NCBI GenBank assembly: GCA_948567375.1 | Contig: OX419757.1 | Span: 33,976,001-34,040,000, forward strand | DNA from: Lunularia cruciata | Lineage: Eukaryota > Streptophyta > Marchantiopsida > Lunulariales > Lunulariaceae | DNA length: 64,000 bases | Reading direction: 5' to 3' | Shown: positions 36,131 through 47,302 of the stretch, one piece after another | Layout of the letters: every line of letters starts with the position of its first letter | Numbering within the stretch: the stretch's first letter is position 1 | The notes under the pieces: model-generated | Database searches by the model: none | The model's input: the letters and a program-made list of their open reading frames with translations, nothing else | Told to the model about the DNA's origin: nothing | Position numbers and translations under genes: made by a program

Positions 36131-37225
36131 TTCAATAGCCCAAGGTGGAGACTATTACACATATTCCTTGGCCTATAGATGTGAGTAGAGTGTGGGCATT
36201 CCTTAGGTTGGTAAACTTCTATTACCAATATGCAAGAGGATATAGTGCCATTGCCAAGGCCTTGATAAAGCTTACTGAGCTTACACAAGGATATGGTGCT
36301 AAGGAGATGAGTAGGAGAGAGCTTTACAGAGCTCAAGGAGAGATTGACATAAGGTCCAATTCTTAAGAGATCAATCAGAGGATGCTCATACTAGGTTCAT
36401 TCTAGTTCATAATTGGGGCTTGGAGCAATGCTCACCCAATAGGATGATGAGGAGAAGGAGTTTGTGATGACCTATGCTAGTTGCTTCAACAATTCAATGG
36501 AAGCAAAATATAATTCATATGAGAGAGAGAGAGAGTGATTGGTAGCAATATGAACAATAGAACATTTTTTATATTATCTATTTGGTAACTCTCCTTTGCT
36601 CTCATCATTGATCATCAACCATTGAAGCAGTTGATGGAGTTTCACAAGCTTTTAAGGAGGCTTGTACAATGATCTCTGATTTTACAAGAGTATGATTTCA
36701 TGGTTACTCATAGACTTGGAATGGTGAACTGTGATGTAGATGGGTTGAATAGAAATCCAAGCAATTTGATCAAATGAGAGCATGTTAGCATGGTGAGATT
36801 GATGAGTAGATAATGTCATGTTGGCATGCATATGCCTTTTTGTACATATTTTTTGAGGCTCTAGTTGTATCTCGCTCAATACAAATAGGAGGAGTTGTTG
36901 AGGTCTCAGATCTAGAGAGTGGAGATATTGGTCTAGGTTATGGGCTTTGAGTTTACAAGAGTATGATTTCATGGTTACTCATAGATCTAGAATGGTGAAT
37001 CGTGATGCAGATGGGTTAAATGGAAACCCATGTACCAATGAACATGATCAAACCAAATCTTGTTGACATGGTGATATAGATGAGGAGATGGTGCCATGTT
37101 GGCATGCATATGCCTTTCTATATATATATTTTTTGAGGCTCTAGTTGTATCTCTCTCAATACAAATAAGAAGAGTTGTTGAGGTCTCAAATCTAAAGGGT
37201 AGAGATATTGGTACAATTAGCAAGA
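36131..37225 (+). pseudogene. RNase H region of the methyltransferase Ty3 element with internal duplication
   Basis: Contains the SCFNNSMEAKYNSYE-type block near 36480 and the end of RNase H (LQEYDFMVTHR near 36690). That block and the next 190 bp are duplicated in tandem at 36952. No complete catalytic set is visible. Confidence 0.6.
36681..37222. repeat. Tandem duplication, 271-bp unit
   Basis: tttacaagagtatgatttca at 36681 recurs at 36952, and the copies remain similar through TGAGGCTCTAGTTGTATCTC and GGTCTCAGATCTA-like text. It lies in the RNase H-integrase part of the Ty3 element. Confidence 0.88.
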
Positions 37226-37419
37226 CATTCATGATGATGTTTAAGTGATGGACTATCTTTGCACTAGTGTTATGGGTGGCACAATTGGTGCCAAGGAGAG
37301 AGATCATGTCCTTCAAGGAGCCAAGCGGTTTTGATAAGAGGGTATACATCTTCTATGTGTATCTAGGATAGTAAAGTGCAAGTAATACCCCTCCACCTTA
37401 GAGACCATAGTTTGTATGA

Positions 37420-37853
37420 CATGCTCATGAGGAGCTAGGACATTTTGGAGTAAAGTAGACATATAGCTTACTCTAGAGTCAATATTGGTGGCAAGGTATG
37501 CAAACTAATGTATAGTAGTTTGTAACCAATGTGTAGTTTATGACTAAGTTAAAGCATCATTTAATGCTCTTATACCACAATTACATCCAATACCTATCAT
37601 GAGGTTGGATAATCACTAGAGTATGGACTTTGCTAGAATTTCATTGTTGATTGTGAGATATCACATGTATGTTTTGGTTATAGTGGAGCACTTCTCCAAG
37701 TGGATTGAGTTGGTGGCACTTCCTAACAAGTCCAGTGAAGGCATAACTTACTTGTTCTTGGATTGAGTTCTTAATCATTTTGGTTTACCAAGTAAGGTCT
37801 TGATTGATCAAGGTATAAAGTTCTTAGGAGAGTTTAAGGTCTTGTGTGGTACC
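37420..37853 (+). pseudogene. Integrase fragment of the methyltransferase Ty3 element
   Basis: Carries the catalytic Asp block WSMDFARI near 37615, VEHFSKWIELVALPNKSS near 37690, and LIDQGIKFLGEF near 37800 (second Asp). It stops at KVLC, where sequence starting TGTGGTACCC takes over, so the last third is missing. Confidence 0.8.
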
Positions 37854-38298
37854 CATATTATTTGTTTTTGGTAGCAATTAGACTAAAATTAGTAACTCAA
37901 GGTAGAAAGAGTTCTAGAAACAAATTTAGTATGTAGAATATTTCTATATAAGTGCAGACAAGGAGTAGTAGTAGTAATCAAATCAATTGATAAATAATTT
38001 GATTGGAGTAAACATATGGTAGGAAGGAATGGAAACTCAAGTAAGGAGGTTCCAATCTAGTCTTCCTACTCTCACTTTGGGTGCTCAAGGGATACAATCC
38101 AAGAATGCATTCACTTTGGGTTGAAAGAAAGAGAAGGTAGGAGCCAAGGAACTTTGGTTCGGATGGGTTAAAGACTTGACTCAAGGCAATCCACATTGAG
38201 AATTGAATAAGGAGCATATGTAGACAAATCAAAGGCACTATCACAAAAAGGGTGACTCTTGTGAACCAAGATTGATAAGGATTGAGGAGAGTGGCATA
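37854..38298. other. Non-coding LTR-like segment between two elements
   Basis: Starts TGTGGTACCCATATT (37849), resembling the gLTR start, but then differs. It has a TATA-like CTATATAAG near 37940. It may be a partial or solo LTR of another family. No right-hand duplication was found. Confidence 0.35.
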
Positions 38299-38578
38299 TG
38301 TGGTAGCCACATTTTTTGTTTTTGTTTTATTTTGAAGAAGAAGTGTATAGACAAAGTGGTATTGAACCCGAATGGTGTTAAAAGATAGAGAATTGTGTCT
38401 TCGGATTGAAACCCAAAGTAAAGTAACTTTGTGTCAAGACAAAAGTACTCAAATCAGACTGGTCACAAAGAAACCCAAAGTAAGGAAACTTCACCTTGGG
38501 GTGATCAACCCAATGCAAAGACAACGTAACAACTTTCTTTCAGGTTTTTCAATCAAGAAAGTACAAGCAAGAAAACGG

Positions 38579-41067
38579 TGTCGTGGGGTCTTTTTGGTCT
38601 CAAGAGTGTGCCAAGCGCCTGGCTGCTTGTGCTTAGATTGCTCTTATTGTCAATGACTTGAGACTCCTCGTAGTGTGACATTCTCTCTCTTACTCCGATA
38701 TGGTCAGCAATCTCATCCTTGATAGGGCAGGTTGTTCTAATTGCTCCCAAGGATATGCTTCTCCTGGGGTTTGTATGTTGGATCTCGCAGATTAATGCTG
38801 ACCTCCCAAAACTGTTTTGTTCAATTGTGTTTGGCCTTGCAGCTCTACTCCTATATAGTCTCATTTTCAGGTCTCTTTTATGCTCAGGTTTTTGGTTTTG
38901 GATCAGACTGATTCTTAGGACGGGTTCTGATGAGACTTATGGAATAATTACAAGCAAACTAACCGTTATCAAACCCGGGTGTTCAGATCACTAAATTGTG
39001 TCAATCACATAGACTGGATCAAGAGCTCCTAAAATGGAGTCCTTCCTTTGACAATATTCATAACTCATAGTGCACACATTTGTTCACGAATCATCAATTT
39101 AGCCAATCATGAAGTTATAAGTTGGACAAAGGCAAACAACTCTTTCTTAGGCAGTGACCACGTTTAACTCATCAGCTGTCCAATCAACTCATTCCAGCAA
39201 ATCTTTCCATCCTTGTCCAATCATAGACAACCAACCTTCTCAACCTCTTCTCTTCTATGCCCTATCACAGTCAAGACAAGATCACTCTAGAAAATTTGTT
39301 GGTCTTCTTTGCTGGCACAACCAAGCATTTCTCTCTTCCTTCTACCCAGACTTTCCCCTCAAAGGTTCCTCTATCTGGATCTCACTTTCTCATTTGATGC
39401 ATCATCTCTCTTCCTTCTCTTTGCTCATACAAGCAATATCTCTCACCTTTGAAGTTTTCTGCCATAACCCTTCAGCCTGTTGGGAAACAAGGAATTCTTC
39501 TCTCCTTGATCTTTTGCACAGCCAACTGCCTCCCTTCCAAGATTTCTCCTATGCAGACTTTGTCAAAACCTTCACCTTCTTTCCCTAAATCCTCTCTGGC
39601 CTTGTTTCAGCCAAGGACCTCCTTCTTGACCAATTGAAGCTTCTCCCAAACCCTTTGTGGCACTTCATTGTCAAGACTTCTCTCTCTAAACTCTTGAAGC
39701 ATCCTTCAAAGCCTAAGTGTCATGTCCATTTGCCAAAGAAGAGTCCTTCAGCCTGTTCATTCAAAGCATCTCCATTCACTGTCAAGACTCCTTTCTGATT
39801 TCTCCTTTCAGTCTCTATCCAATGTCAAGACTCCTCTTTGATTTCTCTTTTTAGTCTCCATTCAATATCAAGACTCCTCTCTGATTTCTTGAAGCACTCT
39901 CCAAAGATCTAATGTCAATTCACTATCAAGAGCTCCTTTATGATCTCTCAAAGCATTCTCCAAAGCTCTAATGTCAATTCACTATCAAGACTCCTCTCTG
40001 ATTTCTCCTTTCAGTCTCCATTCAATGTCAAGACTCCTCTCTGACCTCTCAAAGCATTCTCTAAAGCCCTACTTCCTGTCCATTCACTGTCAAAGAGTCC
40101 TCCTGCTTCCATTTGAAGCCTCTCCCCAAATCCCTAAGTGTCCATTCACTGCAAAAGCTCCTCTCTAGCAAGATTTCTCTCTCAAAACATTTTCTCTCAA
40201 AGTCCTTCCTGTTTGCATCCATCAGCAAAACATCTTCTCTTGAAGCTTTCCCTTAAACCCTACAGCTCTGTCTTCTCCAACAAGATTTTTCTCTCAAAGC
40301 ATTTTCTCTTGAAACCCTTCCTGTCTACATCCATCAGCAAAACAACTTCTCTTGAAGCTTTCCCTTAAACCCTACAGCTTTGTCTTCTCCAACAAGATTT
40401 CTCTCTCAATGCATTTTCTATAGAAATCTTTCCTATCAAAATTTCATTCTCTATCCAAGTTCCCAGCTCCTGCACATTTGCACTGTCCTTCGAGAAAATT
40501 CCTCCTCCTCTTTGCCCTGCACTCTCAAGCCTTACATTCCTGCCAAAATCTCCCTCTGTCCAAGCCCTTCCTCTCCTCCCTACCCTTTCCTCTCAAAGAC
40601 TTCATTCAAGAATTTCATTCTCTATCCAAGCTCCCAACTCCTGCACATTTGCACTATCCTTCTAGAAAACTCTATTCCCCTCTCCACCTTGCACTCTCTT
40701 GAAGCTAAAAAAAAGAAGAAGAAAAAAACTCTTTTGCTTTGCCACTAATGAAATATACTCCTAAGGCCCAGTAGCACAAACAAAGTCCCAAACTTGTGTA
40801 ACATAAATTTAAGATCTGAGTTTGTATAACACAAAGAAACTCTCGGCTTAAGCAAAATTAAACAAACTCTTGAGCTTATAGCAACACAAAACTACTTCCG
40901 GCCTTTACAATAGTATAGCAAATATTTTTGTGACAAGGTAGCATAAAATGACTCCGAGACACATTGACATAAAAACTCCAAGTTTCTTGCAACAAGAAGA
41001 AGAGGAAAAAAAACACTTTCACACCAAATGGCATCAAAGGTACGCATGGGCTATTTTCCCAATGACA
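38579..41067. mobile_element. 2.49-kb TG...CA insertion with CT-rich tandem repeats
   Basis: The insertion lies between GAAAACGG and ATGGCTAAGG. The undisturbed sequence (GAAAATGGCTAAGG) is seen at 44231. Ends are TGTCGTGGGG and CCAATGACA; the flanks share ACGG/ATGG. It encodes nothing recognisable. 39150-40700 is very C/T-rich with repeated blocks, for example around TTCACTGTCAAGACTCC at 39775-40030 and a unit of about 120 bp at 40150-40390. A TATA-like box is at 38851-38858. It could be a solo LTR or a non-autonomous LTR element. Confidence 0.7.
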
Positions 41068-43250
41068 ATGGCTAAGGCACAAATGACTAAATTTGACAGT
41101 GCCCAAAGGAACTCATGCAGAAGGTGTGATTTTTAGTGAAGATTGACAAAGGAAGGACCACATAGCAAAGAACTATGAAATTGAGACTTTGTGGAGGGGA
41201 TTTCAAAATATCACACAAGTATCCTAAGCCATTGAGTAATTGACCCGAAGGAGTGCCTATAAAAAAGCCATCCATTTTTTTGATGTTTAACAATCTTGAA
41301 GGAGTTAGGATTTTGAGACTAAGAGATGGTAGAATTATCTTCCAACTACCACGAGTTAGAGATTGCAAGATGCAAAAGAAGGATGAGAAGAAGAGTCCTT
41401 CACTTGCAATGAGAAATCTGGTGATTTGAAGGTTAGACATGATAGCTAGGATCAAAGTTCTGAATAGGCTTTGGATCACTTTTGTGGCTTGGAATTGGAA
41501 CTTGAGTTTTCCAAGGTTTGTGGCAAAAGTAGCTTCAAGTGATTGTGAGGAGGGACCTAAGAATGAAGGAAAGCAAGGAAATCCGGCTTGATGGACAGAG
41601 TTGGATTGGAGATTGGGGTTGGGAAGAGAGGCTGGTGAGGAAATTGGAGCAACATTCCTTGAGAAAGGAGAGCCTACGGAGGACTAACAAATTCACAATT
41701 TCTTCACTATGCCATGTACAAAGAACGGGCATAAAGCCGATACCTATCGAGACCCAATAAGGCAAAGTATCATTGGGTTGATGATGGCACTCTTAAAACC
41801 TGATCAAACCACATATGTGATGAAGCACTAAGCGGTGTTTTTCCATTAGCTGTTTGCAGGAGCACCAACAAATTGGGCAAAGTGTTGCCACCAAAGAATG
41901 CGGCAAATGGTGTGGTGCTGGAGAGATCAAACCACTCCCCACTACTTGGTGCCATTTGCTGCACATTTCTACTTCAGGTTGAACCTGATGAAGGAGACAA
42001 AATGAAGAAAGATGGGGTTTCACTTTTATCCGGATGTGCAAAAAGAAACAAATGAGGCGGAGCAGCAGTACATCTGACATATCCAAAGTAGTGATGAGCA
42101 CTATGCAAGAATGGGACAACGTATGAAGGTATCAATTAATATCCCAAAGAAAAGGAAGAGAAGTCATCTTGAGGAGAGTATGTCATTGGTCCAGCCCAGA
42201 AAGACAAGGAAGGTGAACCCAAAGCAAAACCATTGTAGTAATTGATGAGTCATTGGGTGCAAAAGAATTAGAAGGCAAAGCTGAGTACAGGTCAAAAGAC
42301 TTGAGAGAAGAAGAAGAACTAAAGCTTAGACTCTAAATTGAAGGTTTACTCAATGGAAGTGATGATGAAACTGAAGTTCAGCAAGGGGGTGAAGACAATG
42401 CTGACATAGAAGATCAACAATTCCATGCCGCAATGGACTGCATGGGAGGAGGAGACATTTTGTGTCTACAATTGCCAAGGATGGAGATAGAAGAAACTCA
42501 AGAAGCTGACCCAAAGTTGGAGTTTAAAAAAGGTAGGAGATCAAAGAGAAGTATGCCTATTTTTGGTGAAGAAACCAGCAAAGCAAGCCAGATAGAGGAA
42601 GAAGAAGGAAGCTCAGATGAAATGCTCTTGAGAGTGAGGAGATTGAGACTTTGAAGTAGAGCTCCGATAGAAGAAGTGAGGAGCATAGAACCTGAAGAAC
42701 TAGAGATTGCAAGAGGCTTTGATGGGGAAGAGTACTTGTCAATGATAGTCTTTGCCTTGTTATTAAAGTTGAAGAAGAAGAGAGAATAGTTGAGAGGAAA
42801 TCACTCAGAACTGAAAGCTGAATTGGCAGTAGTGAAGTACATCCGTGAAGAAAGTTTGGAGTTGAGGAGGAAGTTAATTCACAGAGAGAGGGAAATAGAA
42901 GAACTTTGGATTGAAGTAGAGCTTAGGAAGAAGAAGATTGAGAGCCTGACTAAAGACTTCATAAAGAAAGGTGAAACAATGACAAAGCAAGATCAAAAGG
43001 AGTAGATTGCAAAGACTGAGACCTTGAGAGCAAAAGTGCATGACACGCAAGTGGAAGTTATTCATTTGAAGGCTATGGTAGCCATAATAGGACAAGAGTT
43101 AGAGAGCTTGAAGACAAGTGCGGTGGAGAAAGATCAAGCTTGGCAAAGAGAGTTGATTGCGCAAGATCATGAGGAGGAATGATTGCCTAGGTTGATCAAA
43201 GGAATGGAAGAGCAACTCAAGCAAAGTGTGAAGGAGAAGGAAGCATTAAA
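41068..43250 (+). pseudogene. Coiled-coil ORF of gLTR copy 2
   Basis: Product of unknown function. Blocks in order: RLDMIARIKVLNRLW near 41430, WNWNLSFP near 41490, LDWRLGLGREA near 41600, NGYKADTYRDP near 41725, VPFAAHFYFRLNL near 41950, acidic PKLEFKKGRRSKR near 42510 (open 42433-42654), coiled coil 42790-43005 and 43183-43250. The tryptophan codon in the VAWNWN block is intact here but is a stop in copies 3 and 4, so the ancestral ORF was open there. More than ten stops overall; truncated at the right. Confidence 0.8.
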
Positions 43251-43950
43251 TTTTTTGAAATCCGTGGTGGAAGCATTACCCAAGTACTTCCAGATAAAAC
43301 ATTGGAAGATGACTCCTTACAATCCAAAAGTGAATGGACTAATAGAGAAGGCCAAAGGATTGTTATGTAAAATTTTGAATAAGGTGACAGTCAATTATGC
43401 CTACAATTGGGACACAAAGTTATTGGTAGCTTTGAGGGCATATAAAACAGCTAAAAAGATCACCACCAAAAAAATGCCCTACTTCTTGATATATGGCTTG
43501 CATCCCATACTACCAGATGAATTTGACGTACCAGCAAATTGGATTCCCTATAAGGAATGATTGTTAGAAGAAGAAAGCCAAGATCTTTGGATCCATCAAT
43601 TGATGTGGTTAAAAGAGAAAAGAGACAATGCAATGCAAACCACAAAGGAATTGCAAGGACAACAAAAAGTCAGGCACAACAAGTGCATCAAGCCTGTTGC
43701 TATTGATGAGTGTGATTTGGTGTTATTATACAACAATTGCCAAATATTTGTTCCAAGCAAGCTGCACTTAAGGTGGATGGGGCACTATTGTGCATTGCAT
43801 ATCTATGATAATAGCTCTATTCAACTTGTAGACCTGGAGTGCAATCCGTTTGCCACTTGAGTGAACGGGTGGAGAGTTAGAAAATATTGGACCATGAACT
43901 CGACCTTGTATAAAGAACCCAAAGTTGATATTCACAAAGATGCTCATATT
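43251..43950 (+). pseudogene. Integrase C-terminal part of the giant-LTR Ty3 element
   Basis: Encodes TPYNPKVNGLIEKA near 43320 (the catalytic Glu region), PYFLIYGLHPILP near 43490, and the C-terminal LHLRWMGHY and VDLECNPFAT near 43770-43855, then NGWRVRKYW. There is no chromodomain. This C-terminus looks like that of the non-chromoviral Ty3 branch (Athila/Tat/Ogre), which includes elements with very long LTRs. One stop at 43558 and one at 43858. Confidence 0.82.
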
Positions 43951-43963
43951 TGAGGGAGAGGTA
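43951..43963 (+). other. Polypurine tract directly before gLTR copy 3
   Basis: TGAGGGAGAGGTA lies between the integrase end and the TGTCGTACCC start of the giant repeat. This is where a PPT must sit if the repeat is a 3' LTR. Confidence 0.75.
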
Positions 43964-44236
43964 TGTCGTACCCACATTTTTGTTTTGTTCTATTTTGAAG
44001 AAGAAGTGTATAAATATAGTTGTATTGAACCCCAATAGCATTAAAAGACAAAAAATTGTGTCTTTAGATTGAAACCCAAAGTAAAGTGACTTTGTGTAAG
44101 GATGAAAGTACTCAGATCAGACTTGTCATAGAGAAACCCGAAGTCCAGAAACTTTGCCTTGGGTGATCAACCCAATGCAAAGATAGCATAACAAATTTCC
44201 TTTGGATTTATCAATCAAGAAAGTACAAGCAAGAAA

Positions 44237-45075
44237 ATGGCTAAGGCGTAAATGACTAAATTTGACAGTGCCAAGAGGAACTCATGTAAAAGGTGTGATT
44301 TTCAATGAAGAGCAATGGAGGAATGACCGCACAACAAAGAAGTATAAAATCAAGACTTTGTAAGGAGGATTTTGAAATGTCACACAAGTATCCTAAGCCA
44401 TTGAGTAGTTGACCCAAAGGAGTGCTTGTAGAAAAGCTGTCCAATAGTTTGATGTTTAACCATCCTAAAGGAGTTAGGATCTCAAGACCAGGAGATGGGA
44501 GATTTATCTTCCAACTACCATGAGTTAGAGATTGCACAATGTCAAAGAAGGTTGAGAAGAGGAGTCCTTCACTCATAGTGAGAAACACGGTGATTCAAAG
44601 GTTAGACATGATAGCCATGATCAAAGTTATGAATAGGCTTTGGATCACTTTTTTGGCCTAGAACTAAAACTTGAGTTTTGTATAGTTCATGGCAATAGTA
44701 GCTTTGAGTGATTGAGAGGAGGGACCTAAGAATGAAGGGAAGCAAGGCAATCCGGCTTGATGGACATAGTTGGATTGGAGATTGGTGTTGGGAAGGGAGG
44801 CTAGTGAGGAAACTGGGATGACATTCCTTGGGAAAGGAGAGCCTGCGGAGGGGATTGACAAAATCCACAATTCCTTCACTACGCCGCATACAAAGAATGG
44901 GTATAAAGTCAATACCTATTAAGACCCAATAAGGCAAAGTATCATTGGGGCAATGATGACACTCTTCAAACCTGATTGAACCACATACGTGATGAAGCAT
45001 CAAGTGGTGTTTTTCTATCAACCGTTTGTATGAGCATTGGTAAATTGGGCAAAGTGTTTTCACCAAAGAACACAG
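44237..45075 (+). pseudogene. Coiled-coil ORF of gLTR copy 3, N-terminal part
   Basis: An ATG at 44237 (MAKA...) sits just after the 5' non-coding part. Readable blocks include FDSAKRNSCKRC near 44260, FLA-stop-N near 44650 (a Trp codon turned to TAG), LDWRLVLGREA near 44770 and NGYKVNTY near 44900. The reading is cut at 45075 by the insertion and resumes at 47303. Several stops. Confidence 0.75.
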
Positions 45076-45355
45076 TGTTGTACTTTTCTTTTCTCTCTTT
45101 GGGAACACACAAGGTGCCTAGCTGTGGAGATTGCAGATTAGATGCTTTAGGTAAACCTATAAGTACTTGTCTGAACACACGTTTTACCTAACAGTCAGAA
45201 CACTCCACTCTTGTAACTTAGTATTCTTCCTATTGAGTAGGGTAGTGACGGGCAATCTAACATGTCATCACAACATGCACTCCTGGTCTGGTGGTCATCA
45301 CTTCCAACATTATCAAGGAGAAATACACAACACTCCTACAAGGAAAGAACCTAAG

Positions 45356-45398
45356 TGCTTGTTTGTACACCCAAACCAACTAGGTGTACAAACAAGCA
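45356..45398. repeat. Perfect 16-bp inverted repeat, 11-bp loop
   Basis: TGCTTGTTTGTACACC at 45356-45371 pairs fully with GGTGTACAAACAAGCA at 45383-45398. Confidence 0.95.
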
Positions 45399-46506
45399 TG
45401 CAAGCACAGAGAGGATCCAATCACATGAATGTGGCAATAACTCTTTGTGCTTTTTGGTTAGAAAAGAGCTTAAGAGTCTCCATGCTTTGTCATCAAGCTA
45501 ATTTCAACCTGTACTCAAAGTCTCTTCCAAGCTGTACTTCAGATCTCAACAAATTCCTACTCCATGTGGGGATTTCCTATATCTTCTTGATGGGAAACCT
45601 CAATGCAACTCATATGAACATAAATATTTTTTTATAGCTTGGATTCAAGTTTTCTAGAATTCAATGGAAATCTTGTGAGATAAGCTTTCCAATGATATAA
45701 AATTGACTTCAATCTGATCACTACAACTCCCCTAACAAGCTTTCAAAGTTGGCCAGGTTTTTGCAACTCTCACCCTAATTTCGAAATCCCCTTTTTAGGG
45801 TTTTGCCCCTTGTTCTTGCCAACTTTCCCCTGATTTCTAAATCAGATGTCCACTTGATCCTCAAAAAACACTCTGGAAATCTGAACTCTCAATCATAGTC
45901 ACAAAAGTGAAAGAATTGATATTCAATAAGGATTGAAGAAAGAAATACTCCTCCAAGCTTATGACAATCTTTTTAGAAAAACTTGTTGCATCAGATCTCA
46001 CTCTCTATGACACCAGAGCCAACCAAATTTTCCACATTAGTTGGTCGTGCTCTTGGTTAACACTCTGTAATGTTTGATGGCCTAATCCAACCTCAATTCC
46101 TAGATATGGATCAATTCTTGAGCTTGGCTAACTTGTTAGCTCTGCAGACCCAAGTATACTTGATCCAAGACCCTAAATTCTCTATTTACAGAATTCACAT
46201 GAAACCCTCACAAAAATGTGCACACCCTAACCAAAAACAAGACTATAAATTTTCATAAGGTATCTCAAACCACAACTTGAGAAGTGACCAAAACTCCAAA
46301 ACTGATCACTAGCTCGTCTCCATCCCTTTACACCTTAAGAGCTTCAACTTCAATCAACCAAATCTGACTTGAGATTGATCCAAAACTGAAATTTCTTGTA
46401 ATCAGTACTGTAAGAACTTTTTCTACTTTCCAATCTTACTAAAAAATAGTGAAAATGTGTCAAGAAGCTCCCTTAATTGCCTACTTTGTGCTCCTGGGTA
46501 TGAATT

Positions 46507-46522
46507 CCCCCCCCCCCCCCCC
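46507..46522. repeat. Poly-C run of 16
   Basis: Sixteen consecutive C residues; length is prone to sequencing or assembly error. Confidence 0.9.
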
Positions 46523-47302
46523 TTGATTCAATCAATCATATCCCTCTTAAAATCAGCTTAAATCGTGTGATTTCTGTCTTAAAATTGTAGCGTGTCAGCT
46601 TCTCTTTGCAACCATGTCCTTTGTTCCTCAAATGGCCTCTCTGAACTCCTTTGATGGTCAAAAAACTCCAGACTTTTCTCTTGGGACCCAATCTCTTGCA
46701 CATTTGTCCTTTAGTATTTTACTTTTTAAGAAATGGACCCCACAACTCTACCTTGAAGCTTATGAACAAAAATTTAGGCATTTCCCAACTATAGAAGCAC
46801 ATATTTTGTCAAGTCCCAAACATGCTCAGAAGTAAGCAATGGAAGGATGATAGGATCCGGGTGTCCCATCATCGACTCCACAAATACTTCCCAAACCGTG
46901 CCACCAACCAGTCCCGTAAGTCGTCACGGTGCAACATCTGAAGCCTGATGAGAAAAGGATTTGGGAATGGCAGATCGGGAGCATGGGACATCTCATGCTC
47001 AAATGCTTCCTCTGATGTTCTACCACTCACATAGTGCTATAACTCTCACTCCCAACGTTCTCCTCCTCCTCAAGACTCCTCGACTAAAACACCCCTCCCT
47101 CTCTCCACTCGCCCTCATCTTTATTCATCAGAGCCCTCAAATATGATAAGATTGTAACCCACGTGGCCAATCACATACATGTACATAGATTGCTCACATG
47201 GCAACATCTCATCCATTGGATCTAGCATACAACCTACCCCACTAATGTGAAGATAAAAATGATAAGTCACTTTTTTATGGCTACACAAACCACAACACAA
47301 CA

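Larger units (their letters stand above)
26277..37853 (+). mobile_element. Decayed Ty3/gypsy element carrying a cytosine methyltransferase domain
   Basis: Domain order on the plus strand: gag-like and pre-protease region (26277-27040), protease (27041-27310), C5 methyltransferase (27640-29265), RT (29880-30052 and 35711-36130), RNase H (36130-37225), integrase (37420-37853). RT is split by a minus-strand element at 30053-35710. The integrase is cut off at 37853, where a TG-starting repeat (TGTGGTACCCATATT) begins. No LTR of this element was identified. All domains contain stops and frameshifts. Confidence 0.75.
38299..43250 (+). mobile_element. gLTR copy 2 (left LTR of a giant-LTR Ty3 element), interrupted and 3'-truncated
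   Basis: Begins TGTGGTAGCCACATT. Its first 280 bp match 43964-44240 closely. The reading then jumps over an insertion (38579-41067) and continues through the coiled-coil ORF to about 43250, where it is joined directly to integrase sequence. It is best read as the 5' LTR of an element whose 3' LTR is at 43964-49733, with a large internal deletion. Confidence 0.72.
45076..47302. mobile_element. 2.23-kb insertion with TGTTGT...ACAACA ends
   Basis: Splits gLTR copy 3 between CACCAAAGAACACAG and ATGGCAGATGG; the intact form is at 41885. The ends form a perfect 6-bp inverted pair. No domain is recognised. It contains a 16-bp-stem hairpin (45356-45398), a 16-base poly-C run (46507-46522) and a weak plus-strand match to a tRNA-Met primer site (TGACACCAGAGCC near 46007, three transitions). 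It may be a compact LTR element or a solo LTR. Confidence 0.6.
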
